A DNA stretch of 64,000 bases. Source: Lunularia cruciata. Its lineage: Eukaryota; Streptophyta; Marchantiopsida; Lunulariales; Lunulariaceae. This document shows, one piece after another, positions 1-9,801 of the stretch. Where the stretch lies: assembly GCA_948567375.1 (NCBI GenBank), contig OX419759.1, positions 48,337,493 through 48,401,492 of the forward strand, read 5' to 3'. The notes under the pieces are model-generated. The model had not been told where the DNA came from. It ran no database searches and saw nothing but the letters and a program-made list of their open reading frames with translations. Positions within the stretch are counted from its first letter, which is position 1. Each line of letters begins with the position of its first letter. Position numbers and translations under genes: made by a program.

Positions 1-1
1 A

Positions 2-829
2 CCCACTTTGGCAGTAGTCTTTGGTTTGGCTGAGCGTATTGAGCTCAACATGGTGGAGGAGAGAGTGGTGACAGCTGGATTTGGTAGAGAGACCTCATCC
101 ATGGTTGTGACTTCTTCTAGAGTGCAATAGAGTGCACCACGCCCAATTGGTTTTTGAGGACAGGGTGGACAGCCCAGATCCTATGGAGCGAGTGGAGGGC
201 CTAGTGGAGTTAGACCCTTACCCTCATTTTCGGGTCAGCAGCAGCCAATGAGTGGTGGTGTTGCTTGTTGGACTTGTGGTGGACCTCACCATAGGAGAGA
301 GTGTACTCAGGGCAGCGGACCTGATACCTCTAGTGCATCACAGCCAGCACAGAGGCAATGTGAGCATTGCCACAGATTTGGTCACACTAGTGACCGGTGT
401 TTTGACCTACACCCAGAGTTACGGAGTGGTAGGGCTGCTATGGCAGGTAGTAGAGGAGCTCCAGTTCATGGAGGACGAGGTGGTAGAGGTGGTGGTAGAG
501 GATCTACACCTAGTAGGGGTGCGGTACCTGCCCTTACTTCTGACATAGCTATGGCTCCTCGGATTGAGCAGTTGGAGCAGAGATTGGCTAGTATGGCTAT
601 TGCTCAGAGGAGATCAGATTCGGGTGCTGGGGCTTCCACCTCATATGCTGGGGATAGAGATGCTTTGGACTTCATGTGCGGAGCAGCACAGGTGGATGCA
701 TCTACGGCAGTGACTAGGAGTGCAATACGTGCTCTAGAGCCTAGAGGAGCATCAGTGGAGTTGGAGCCACAGAGAGGAGAGGTTGGGAGACAGGTCAGAC
801 TTCCCTAGTCTTTCACGCTATCTGAGGCA
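2..829 (+). pseudogene. Element M copy A gag, C-terminal part with two zinc knuckles
   Basis: This is the distal part of Gag, which packages element RNA into particles. In the frame of codon starts 2, 5, 8 it shows two adjacent zinc knuckles: a 13-residue CX2C-type motif beginning CWTC (about 269-307) and a canonical CX2CX4HX4C beginning CEHC (about 359-400). A Gly/Arg-rich RNA-binding-like stretch (RGGRGGGRG) and a short predicted coiled coil (RIEQLEQRL) follow. Two in-frame TAG codons (128-130 and 806-808) stand where copy B has CAG, so the frame is broken by nonsense changes rather than frameshifts. An overlapping 98-codon frame at 252-548 is a shadow. Confidence 0.85.
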
Positions 830-2280
830 TTGCAGACAACATCCATGGTTCCTAGATGTCCCAGTGCAGGTGTGGTAGGTGGTGATGGAGTACCTAATGA
901 AGTACCTGCTAGTCAGCCACCTGCTACTACACAGACTGAGTCTAGCATGATGTTGGGGGCGGCTCAGCTGATTATGCGGCATCCTTTATTTTCAGCCAAT
1001 GACATGTTTACATTGGGAGTTGACCCAGCCCCAGTGTTCCGGTTGGCTGCCACATTGTGTGAGAGTAGGGATGGTGCAGTTCCTACTACTAGAGCAGAGG
1101 TGGTTGGTAGTGGAGCTGACTTGGTTGAGGAGCATGGGATCCGTTCAGCGACCAATGGTTTATGGCAGGCAGCAGCGGCTAGACTGGAGGAGTTGCCAGC
1201 TAGACCGGCCTTTGAGAGAGTGCGGTTTACACCTGGTGTTGTCCTATTGGATAACCAGAGGGGGATTTTTCGTTTGGTGGGACCTTCAGGGAAAGTCTAT
1301 ACACCACAGAGAGTCTTGTTAGACTCTGGTGCGCAGCCCCTTATGTTGGGGAAGGCTGCAGTTGTCGGTCTAGAGTTACAGAAGACCGATGTGGAGAGGT
1401 GTCCATTTCAGATCCAAACATCTCTTGGTGGTGGTTTGACACAGTACATCACACGTGGAGAGCTTGTTGTCCAGGTTCAGCCTGGTCATCCAACTGATAG
1501 CTTGGTGGTGAGAGCTCAGGCTATTGCGACAATAGCTGAGTCATATGATGTGCTAGTTGGGGGAGTAGTGTTATACCCTATGGGTTTCAGCATTGACTAT
1601 TGGGAGGAGACAGCCTCTTATAGACCTGGTTGGCAGTCTGGTGAGGGACGGGTATGTCGCCTACCAGTACGCTTCAGTAGTGGCAGTCTTGGCTCACTAC
1701 AGTCCGGGACCATGGCAGCATCAGTTTTAGCTTTCAACGGTGCAGTTACTTGGCCTGGTGACTTGTTGGAGGGAAATGCCCATGCAGAGGATACTCCAGT
1801 ACCAGAGGAGATCACTCAACTTTGGAGTACGAGTGGGATTGTTCCATCCACCTTGGATGTTCCATTGTGGAGTTCAGAGGAGGCATTGCAGCAGCATGCA
1901 GATCAGTTGGTGCAGCAGGCTTGGAGTGGAGCCTTCGTACCATCAAGGGATGAGTGTGAGGATGAGCCTCCAGAGGCCATTTCTTTGACACCTCTGGATA
2001 CCACACTCATTGCTTGGCAGTACCCAATAGAGGGGATATGCCTATTGGAGTTGTTTGGTGGGATCAGCACCAGACTAGCTGCGGTGTTACAGGCGGGTAT
2101 CCGAGTACAGAGGTACTTGTATGTAGAGAGAGATGAGACTGCTAGGCGAGTCTCTCTACATCATGTGGCACACTTGGCCTATCGGTATCCGGAGTTATTA
2201 TCGATGTCAGCAGTTAGAGGTTACCAGAAGGCCTTACCAGGAGATATTTCCTTACTGGGGGCGCATGACCTAGAGAGACA
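830..2280 (+). pseudogene. Element M copy A: aspartic protease and N-terminal methyltransferase fragment
   Basis: The same frame as gag continues. A retroviral-type aspartic protease is marked by the active site LLDSGAQP (about 1315-1340), the second hydrophobic block being VLVGG (about 1550-1565). A spacer of about 150 codons follows, then methyltransferase motif I, LLELFGGIST (about 2041-2075), and the acidic residue of the cofactor pocket in YVERDE (about 2119-2140). Copy A has Arg where copy B has Gly right after GGIST (AGA versus GGA), probably harmful to S-adenosylmethionine binding. The domain stops at 2280, before the catalytic Pro-Cys motif, where it is fused in frame to RNase H. It cannot be an active methyltransferase. 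Confidence 0.85.
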
Positions 2281-2756
2281 TGAGTGGTGTTGGGGAGATG
2301 AGCAGGAGAGAGCTTTTGTAGAGCTCAAGGAGAGGTTGACATCTGCTTATTTTGAGGAGACCGATCAGGGGATGACCATTTCAGGTTCATATTGATTGGA
2401 GTATGTTGGGGCTTGGAGCGGTGCTCACCCAGCATGATGATGAGGAGAAGGAGTTTGTGGTGGCCTATGCTAGTCGCTCCAACAATTCAGCGGAGGCGAA
2501 GTATAGTTCATATGAGGGAGAGTGCTTGGCAGCAGTTTGGGCAGTAGCACATTTCCGATGTTACCTATTTGGTAACCCCTTCACTCTCATCACTGATCAT
2601 CAGCCGTTGAAGTGGTTGATGGAGTCCGACAAGCTTTCAGGGAAGCTTGCACGATGGGCTCTGATTTTACAAGAGTATGATTTCACGGTTGTTCACAGAC
2701 CTGGAGTGGTGAACCGTGATGCAGATGGGTTGAGTAGAAACCCATGTCCCATCTAG
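2281..2756 (+). pseudogene. Element M copy A RNase H domain (frameshifted)
   Basis: The sequence resumes after the deletion at the segment just before RNase H (EWCWGDEQERAFVELKERL). RNase H degrades the RNA strand of the RNA-DNA hybrid during reverse transcription. Copy A lacks 2 bp near 2346 compared with copy B (62855 region), so the first part ends at a TGA at 2393 and the rest runs in another frame from about 2397. Recognisable pieces are LGLGAVLTQHD, VVAYASRSN, YEGECLAAVWAV, TLITDHQPLKWL and the trailing HRPGVVNRDADGLSR. A TAG at 2754-2756 replaces a CAG of copy B. No RT polymerase domain remains in this copy. Confidence 0.82.
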
Positions 2757-3325
2757 CAGGATCAGACCGGAGCACGTTGGCATGGTGAGACAGATGAGGA
2801 GATGGTGCCATGTTGGCATGCATCGGCCTTTCTGTGTATATTTGCACTTTGGTGGTATCTCTCTCAGCGCATACAAGAGGAGTTATTGAGGTTACAGATC
2901 CAGAGAGTGAAGTATTGGTACAATTCAGCGAGACATTCATGATGATGTCTTAGTGATGGACTATCTTTGCACTGGTGTTGTGGGTGGCACAGTTGGGGCC
3001 AAGGAGAGAGACCGTGTTCTTCAGCGAGCCAGACGGTTCAGATTGGAGGGTAGACACCTTTTGCGTGTATGGGAGGATGGTAGAGTGCGAGTAGTACCAC
3101 TTCCATCACAAAGACCATAGTTGGTCCGTCATGCTCATGAGGAGCTAGGACATTTTGGAGTAAAGTGTACATATAGCTTACTCCAGAGTCATTATTGGTG
3201 GCGTGGTATGCGACCGAGGTACAACAGTTTGTTGCCAAATGTGTGGTTTGTGACCGAGTTAGAGCATCATTCAATGCTCCTACGCCACAGTTACACCCAT
3301 TACCTATCATGGGATTGGGTTACCG
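2757..3325 (+). pseudogene. Element M copy A integrase N-terminal zinc-binding region, broken
   Basis: This links RNase H to the integrase core. Compared with copy B it has a short deletion near 2849 (after TATTTGCA), loss of a base near 2912, a TAG at 3118-3120 where copy B has CAG, and a 1-base loss near 3215. The HHCC module can still be traced: HAHEELGHFG supplies the two His and the CVVCD-like segment (about 3239-3255) the two Cys, now in different frames. The broken state means copy A could move only with proteins from another copy. Confidence 0.75.
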
Positions 3326-4375
3326 TTGGAGTTTTTGGACTTTGCCGGACCTTTACCGCTGATTGTGAGACATCATCGGTATGTTTTGGTGATGGTAGAG
3401 CACTTCTCCAAGTGGATTGAGTTGGTGGCACTTCCTGACAAGTCTAGTGAAGGGACAGCTTACTTGTTCCTGGATCGAGTTCTTAGTCATTTTGGTGCAC
3501 CAACTGAGGTTTTGATTGATCAGGGTACAGAGTTCTTGGGAGAGTTTCAGGTCTTGTGTGACAAGGCTTTGATTGATCATCGTACTACATCCCAAGATCA
3601 CCCTGAGGCAGATGGCTTAGCAGAGAGAGTGGTTCAGACGGTGAAGAGAGGATTGCGAAAGTATGGTTTGCAGAGAGGCCACTTGGGAGATTGGGATCTC
3701 CAGTTACCTTGGTTGGCCATGGGCTATCGGTTCAGCCGGCAAGCCTCCTTAGCATCCTTCTCTCCATACTTTCTACTCTATGGACGAGATCCAGATTTAC
3801 CTGCAGCCATTTGTCGAGATGCTACTGTAGTTTTGGACTTGGATGACCCCGATGTATGGATGAGCGCATGTTCTCAGCGGGCAGAGATCTTTCGGAGAGT
3901 GATGCCAATGGCCTTTGAGAACTTGGCGATTGCTCAACATAGAGATACTTTACGCTATGCTACCATTCAAGGAGGAGGTTATAGACCCTTGATCCGTCAA
4001 TTTCATCCAGGCAACTATGTATATCTACAACAGACAGCACCGACGACACTTGATGTTTCTACAAGCCGCACTATGTTGAGAGTGCACGAGGTTTTGCCAT
4101 ATGGAGTCCTTGTGTTAGAAGGACGTGATGGTGTTGTTTGGAAGGATCATGTGCGCAATTGTGCGCCATGCCACCTTCCAAACATTGATGGTACTATGGA
4201 CCCAAGCTTAGCACTTGTACATGCAGGCTTGAGGTGTATGTTATGTGGCTCTTCTGGTGGAGCTACTACTATGTTAGTGTGTGATAGCTGTTTGAGAGGA
4301 TGGCATATAGCATGTATGACTCCTCCCCTCACTGTGGTTCCTCAGGGACAGTGGTTATGTCCTAGATGTACTTGA
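3326..4375 (+). pseudogene. Element M integrase core with C-terminal PHD finger (open frame of 349 codons)
   Basis: This is the best preserved piece of copy A and the only view of the 3' end of the polyprotein. The integrase catalytic triad is visible: Asp in LDFAGP, Asp in LIDQGTEF and Glu in DGLAERVVQ. A typical gypsy C-terminal module follows (HPGNYVYLQQ, then RVHEVLPYGVLVLEGRDGVVW). The last 50 or so residues (4220-4372) form a PHD finger of Cys4-His-Cys3 type: CMLC, CDSC, GWHIAC and WLCPRC with the conserved Trp before the last Cys pair. PHD fingers bind histone H3 tails in known chromatin proteins. Here it sits exactly where chromoviruses have a chromodomain, suggesting a role in target-site choice; this is inference. 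The ATG at 3326 is internal to the polyprotein, not a true start. Confidence 0.88.
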
Positions 4376-4527
4376 CCTATAGCTAGTTCATTCTTTATAT
4401 GGTATAGATTGCAGACAGGCAACTAACAATGGGGCTCCATAGCACCCGGCCTCCTGATCTTTGCCCATTAGAGGGTATACCATATACTTAGAGTAGATGG
4501 CTATCTGGAGTTAGAGGGACCTAACCG
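4376..4527 (+). other. Element M 3' untranslated segment
   Basis: The sequence between the stop codon after the PHD finger and the polypurine tract has no coding signal. It includes a C-rich patch (CACCCGGCCTCCTG). Confidence 0.6.
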
Positions 4528-4544
4528 CCTGCTAGGGGGGCGAT
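4528..4544 (+). other. Polypurine tract of element M copy A
   Basis: A purine-rich run ending GGGGGGCGAT lies immediately before the TG that begins the 3' LTR. This is the expected position of the primer for plus-strand DNA synthesis in LTR retrotransposons. Confidence 0.7.
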
Positions 4545-5100
4545 TGTGGCACTTAGAGTCTATATATGACTTATGTGTGAGTTGTGCTTTTATAGTGTAT
4601 GATGTTGACAGCGATGTATGTTGTGTAGTGATGTATATACGCACGACAGCTATCACGCCATTTGTAGTTCTGCATCTAGATGCTCGGAAACTGGAGTTCC
4701 AGTGATGGTAGTTAGAGTTATTCTAGCAGTTTCTCAGGGACTACTTTCCGACGGTTAGATTTTGTGTTCGGGGTATTGACTTCACGGTGGGGCCCACCGT
4801 CACTTTGCACCATTTGCACCGTCGAGTGTGCTGTCAGCAGGACGGTTAGGGTTTCAGGGCTAGCTCGAGTCCAGGGGTATAGTTTCGAAGTGAGCTCCTG
4901 AGAGCTCACTTCTCTGATGTTGAGCCTTCGAGTTCCTAACTATGGTGGATAGAGGCCGGCGAGTGTCACCTGGATTCTCTATGCTTGAGTGGGTGTGGCT
5001 TGACTGTAATCAGTCCCTAGTTGTTGGCAATTTATAGAGTGACAGATCAAGTACTGATTTGAGTTGAGTTGAGTTGAGAGTGTTAAGCAATCTGATTAGA
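4545..5100 (+). repeat. 3' LTR of element M copy A (556 bp)
   Basis: It begins TGTGGCACTTAG directly after the polypurine tract and ends CTGATTAGA, where copy B's 5' LTR ends CTGATTACA (48635). From about 4646 onward it matches 48186-48635 closely. It therefore supplies the first 100 or so LTR bases that copy B lacks. LTRs carry promoter and polyadenylation signals, but I could not place a certain TATA box. Confidence 0.88.
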
Positions 5101-5101
5101 T

Positions 5102-5206
5102 TGTGGCACTTTAGAGTCTATGTATGACTTATGTGTGAGTTGTGCTTTTATAGTGTATGATGTTGACAGCGATGAATGTTGTGTAGCGATGTATATACGC
5201 ACAACA
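5102..5206 (+). repeat. Second, truncated element M LTR start in tandem
   Basis: One base after the end of the 3' LTR the LTR start recurs (TGTGGCACTTTAGAG) and follows the first LTR for about 105 bases before similarity ends near ACGCACAACA. Either a second element began here and was truncated, or this is a recombination product. Confidence 0.8.
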
Positions 5207-5282
5207 CTTTGGGGCATCAGACTTTTGAATGTGAAGTTTTTGTGTTTTTTCTTCTTGGTTTTCTCTTGGGGTTTGTCATGTC

Positions 5283-6115
5283 CCAAGACATTACAAAGAT
5301 CTAGACCTTACACAATGGTGGAGGATATTCTTTTCCATCAAGGAACAAATGGTCTACTTTGAAGAGCATTGGCTAAGGAGGAGTCTATCCTACTCATGAA
5401 GGGGTTTCATGATGGTTTGGTATGTGGAGATCACTTTGCATGAAAGGTGATCACTTTCAAGATTCTAGATGCAAGTTACTATTAGAGTGGATTTTCAAGG
5501 ATTTTCTTGATTATTTTAGAACTTGTAATGTTTGTCAAGCTTTTGCTTGGAAGTCTACCTCTACTTTATCTCTTAGATCAATTCCATTGCTAAGACCTCT
5601 TGAGAAGTGGGGAATTGACTTTGTAGGTCCTCTCAATAGAACCCCAAGGAACAATCAATACATTGTGGTAGTTATGGACTACCTTACCAAGTGGGTTGAG
5701 ACTAGACCATTGAGAGACAAGAATGAACATGAAATTGGTAGATTTCTTTATGAACACACTAAGTTTGGGTGCCCTTTAGAGCTAGTTTTTGATAGAAGAG
5801 GAGAGTTCATAAGAATTATTACTACAGCCATGCTATGGCATTTCTCTATCACACATAGAGTGACTACCTCCTTTAAGCCAAACTGCAATTGCTTGGAAGA
5901 GAGGACCAATCAAACCTTGTGCATGATGTTGGCCAAAGATGTAGAAATATATGGAGCAAAACATTATTAAGACAATAGGATTCATGCCATTTTGTGGTAA
6001 TATAGGACAACCATGAAGGCATCCACCAAATATTATCAATTTCATTTGGTATATGGTATTGAGTATATTTACATATTCACTTTGATCTTCCTACTTTTCA
6101 AAGCATTTGTGACAA
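5283..6115 (+). pseudogene. Element N-family integrase fragment, + strand
   Basis: Reads like the complement of the integrase part of element N (about 54690-55500). Visible pieces are RPYTMVEDILFHQG, the zinc-binding CNVCQAFAWKS, core start WGIDFVGPLNRTPRNN with the first catalytic Asp, VMDYLTKWVE, and EERTNQTLCMMLAKD near the catalytic Glu. The second Asp lies in LVFDRRGEF, with Arg replacing the first Gly. Stops after 5361 and at 5968 and frameshifts show it is dead. Both LTRs and the rest of pol are missing. Confidence 0.8.
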
Positions 6116-7471
6116 CCCGGCAAGTATCACTTGTGCGGTAATCAGCAAGTAATAGTTCATTCACATAGAGATACAAGTCAAAACTGGTCAAATATGAAGT
6201 AAAATATCACAAACAATCCTTCTTGAGTTCTTATTTAGTCTCTCAGGTAGAAACCATACAAAAAAGAGAGTAACAAGTATTGATTCATATTCTCAGCACA
6301 ATAAAATATCACCCATAAATCATGATACTTAAAATCTTTCCAAATAAATCTTGATTGTGATGATTTATTTCTCCCAAAGAAGGCTACTTCACCACAAAAC
6401 AACTTTTCCTTGGAATTATGTTCCATCTTTCCACTAAAGGCACAACTTCCAAAAGCAAAATTGCTTTGCATCAACCTAATGTTGTAATCACCAATGGAAA
6501 ATACCACCAACACTATGATTCCTCAAAAATTAGTCAAGGCATTGCCTTGATTGCTACCCACTTAGGATCAAATACATATAATGGAAATCAAAGCTGAAGA
6601 ATCCAACATCTAAGACTAAGAATTGCACTTCAAACTTCTCCAAACACTTTCAAACACACACAATATTGATACTCAAAATTAAGCTAAAATGAAGAGCATT
6701 GGTTACAACACTTTGCTTTACTCAATTTCAAAAATATGAATATTGAACAACAAAACCCTACAAATGCCTCCTTTAAATAGGCAAAGCACTTGATAATTAT
6801 CTAAAAACATACTGGTCTAAAAACAATTTTACCACCGTGTAGATCCAAAATGACAATCCACTTTTTCATATCCACCTCTTTAAAGCTCAAATCTATTACT
6901 AATTCAATCCAATGTCTTCTTCAACTTCAACTTCTATACCTGATGTTCCTTCCATCACTTCTTTTACTTTGGTTTCAATTACTAATACTTCTACTATCAC
7001 ATCTTCATTCTGGATTGTAACTGAAACAATATCTAATCTAACTACATTCTCCTTCTCTATACTAACTTCTTCCAACATTTTAGATATCTCACCCAAAGAC
7101 ACTTTCAATCCTACCTCAACTACTTTACACTTAATTTCTTCTTTCACACTACTTTGAAGTTTGTCTAATTCTGATTTTAGTAAATCTAATCTAAGACTCA
7201 CATTGTCTACTACTTCTAACATCTTCTTACCTACTTGATCTCTCAAGCAAATTAACAACTTATTCAGATCTATGTCTTTTGCTTTCTGCTTCCTCATCTC
7301 CAGCACAACAACTTCAATTCATGCAATCTTGATTCCTCCAACTTAACTTTTGCTTTGGTACTGAATATCCCCTTCATCCTCCCAATGATCTCTCTTACAA
7401 ATTTTGGTGCATACCCATGAGTTCTCTCCACCTTCAACTCTTCATGATACATCTGCAGTTCATCTTTGTAT
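6116..7471. other. Unassigned segment with a lysine/glutamate/valine-rich open frame on the minus strand
   Basis: No transposon domain is recognisable. The left end reads TGTGACAACCCGG, which could be an LTR-like boundary, though no partner copy is in the window. On the minus strand 6899-7306 encodes 135 residues rich in Lys, Glu and Val with heptad-like spacing (LRLDLLKSELDKLQSSVKEE), suggesting a coiled coil. 7294-7470 adds another charged stretch in a different frame (ERTHGYAPKFVREIIGRMKG). The two may be parts of one decayed gene or gag. The rest is AT-rich. Confidence 0.4.
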
Positions 7472-8094
7472 TGTGAGCCAGCCTGTCTCTCACTCAAGAT
7501 GAACCTCTGATGGCTATTATGGTAGCGCACCATGGACTAAGAAGGCAAGGAACCCCAACTCCATCATACTCCTCCAAGGCTAACACTCCAAGACTCAAGA
7601 CATTACTCATTAGAGAACTCAATGAGAGAAAGATAGTTACAAATGAAAGGATGATGAGTATCTCATCACCCCTTGTTTATATACTTATGAAATAATTATG
7701 CAACAAACTTACTATTTACCACCGTAACTCCACATGGGCATATTCTACTAAGCAGGTGATCTTATCTTGACCCAACCACTAAATCAAGGATTCCTTCACA
7801 TGGGCTATCCTTGGATTATAGAAGGATCTAAAACAAAAAGGCTTGTTGGCCCAGGAGTTCTCAACTCTTTCCTCAAAGCCAAACACCTAGGAATAATACC
7901 AAGTCAACACACTAGAATCTAAAATAGTGGTGCTCATCTTTTCCACTTCCTCTAAAGTAAGGTCCCCTTCTATTTTAGATAATCATGACTAATGTAGAAC
8001 CATCCTTTATCTCTATATAAATAATATCTCTCAAGTACTTGTAATACCAAACTAAATATCACAATACCACATACATGCACAAATGGGTGTTACA
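7472..8094 (-). repeat. LTR (3' end) of decayed element N relative
   Basis: Begins TGTGAGCCAGCCTGTCTC and ends GGGTGTTACA on the + strand, the same ends as the left LTR of N (53569-54247). It is followed on the right by TTTACCCCCGGACT, the complement of the polypurine tract. It is shorter than N's LTR (623 versus 679 bp). Confidence 0.85.
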
Positions 8095-9662
8095 TTTACC
8101 CCCGGACTAAGTTTTCACTTTGTCCTCAAAGTGAAGGTCTCTCTACCTTCTATGATATATCTTCAACTTATCATGGTCAATCCTATCAAAATGTCTTCCT
8201 CCCAACTCCTTGAGATCATAGGTGTAATTGTTCTACACTTCTCTACTATGAAAGGTACAAAGTACTTAGGCAAAAACTTCTTTTTCACTCTCTTGAATCA
8301 AATAGAATAAAACAACATTACCCAATCACCTTCTTTGAAAGGCTCCACCTCCTTTTTCTCCACCTTCTCCACCTTCTTTTTGCCTTGCCTCTTGTCATAG
8401 CTCTCCTTTTGTTTCCTTTGGGCTAGCTCCACTCGAACCATAGCAACTACTCTTGCCTCTTCCAACTCCATGAGTTGATCCTTCCTTCACTTCTCTGCAT
8501 CACCTCCTTGTGCTTTCTTCAATCTCCTATGGATGCTTTAGAAGGTAGGAAGATCAAAGTGAATAGGTAGGGTAGACTCAATACCATATACCAATTGAAA
8601 TGGAGAATATCTGGTGGAAGTCTTCATGGTTGTCCTATACTCCCACAAAACTGCATGAATCCTCTTGTCCCAATGATGTTTAGCCCCTTCCATTTCTATG
8701 TCTTTGGCCAACATCATGCACAAGGTTTGATTGGTTCCCTCTGCCAAGCCATTGGAATTTGGCTTATAGGATATAGTTACTCTATATGTGATAGAGAAAT
8801 GTCATAGCATGGCTGTAGTAATGCTTCCTCTAAAGTCTCATCCTTTATCAAAAACCAACTCCAAAGGGCATCCAAATCTAGTGATAATGTGTTCATAAAG
8901 AAATCTACCAACTTCAACTTCATTCTTGTCCCTCAATGGTCTAGCCTCAACCCACTTGGTAAGGTAATCAGTACCTACCATAATGTATAGATTGTTCCTT
9001 GGGGTTCTATTGAGAGGCCTACAAAATCAATTCCTCACTTCTCAAAAGGTCCTAGCAATTGAATTGATCTAAGTGGTGAAGTGAATGTAGAATTTCTAGC
9101 AAAAGCTTGATAAACATGACAAGTTTTGCAATAATCAAGACAATCCTTGAAAATCCCTCTCCAATGGTAACCTGCATCCTGAATCTTGAAACCAAACACC
9201 TTTCTTGCAAAGTGTCCTCCACACACTAAACCTTCATGAAACTCCTTTATAAGTAGGATAGACTCTTCCTTACCCACTGCTCTTCGAAGTAGACCATCTG
9301 CTCCTTGGTGAAAAAGAATATCCTCCACCATTGTGTAAGGTCTAGAACTTGCTGCAAGGGCCTTCCTCTCCCTAGCATGCATCCCTTCTGGATAGTTACC
9401 TCTTGTCACAAAATCCACAATCTCCTTGTACTCCATTGGAACCTCTTGAGTGATGGAGATTGTCATGAGCTCCTTATTTGGAAAGAAATCATCTACTAGC
9501 TCATCTCCATCATGATCATAGGCTCTAGATAACAAATCAGCATTTGCATGTTTCTTTCCTGGCCTATCCTCAATGGTGTAGTCATACTCAGACAAGAGTA
9601 TCATCCACTTTGCTAGTCTCTCTTCAACATTAGGCTTGTTGAAGATGTACTTCAAGGTCACC
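8095..9662 (-). pseudogene. Integrase to RNase H fragment, first half of decayed double copy
   Basis: The complement encodes integrase pieces (AEGTNQTLCMMLAKD, where N has AERTNQT) and then, at 9035-9661, the end of RNase H (WMILLSEYDYTIEDRPGKKHANADLLSRAYDHDGDE), the inter-domain linker and the integrase zinc module. The sequence switches abruptly to LTR at about 9663, so RT, protease and gag are absent here. Stops and frameshifts are present. Confidence 0.8.
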
Positions 9663-9801
9663 TCTATCTTAGCTATGACTAACTTAAGCTAATCATGACT
9701 AATGTAGAACCATCCTTTATCTCTATATAAATAATACCTCTCAAGTACTTGTAATACCAACCTTAATATCACAATACCACACACATGCACAAATGGGTGT
9801 T
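9663..9801 (-). repeat. Partial LTR inside the double copy
   Basis: About 139 bp matching the right end of the N-family LTR (TTAGCTATGACTAAC to GGGTGTTAT). It is followed directly by the integrase C-terminus, skipping the polypurine tract and about 400 bp of pol, so it marks a deletion or recombination junction. Confidence 0.75.

Larger units (their letters stand above)
1..5100 (+). mobile_element. Element M copy A: Ty3/gypsy retrotransposon with methyltransferase fragment and PHD finger, 5' end outside window
   Basis: The window opens inside gag; base 1 matches about 50821 of copy B and the two run collinearly at very high identity to about 2280. Order on the + strand: gag zinc knuckles, protease, N-terminal part of a cytosine-5 methyltransferase, RNase H, integrase, PHD finger, polypurine tract, 3' LTR. 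A deletion at about 2281 removes what copy B has from 53103 to 62793 (methyltransferase catalytic part and all RT; N's insertion is also absent). Stops at 128-130, 806-808, 2754-2756 and 3118-3120, a 2 bp loss near 2346 and a small deletion near 2849 make it non-autonomous. The integrase-PHD reading frame is still open. Confidence 0.93.

Noticed and set aside
252-548. 98-codon open frame overlapping element M gag (also 51072-51533 in copy B)
   Set aside because: It runs in a second frame under the zinc-knuckle region; its length follows from the repetitive Gly/Arg-rich coding text and it has no domain. Both copies show it only because they are nearly identical.
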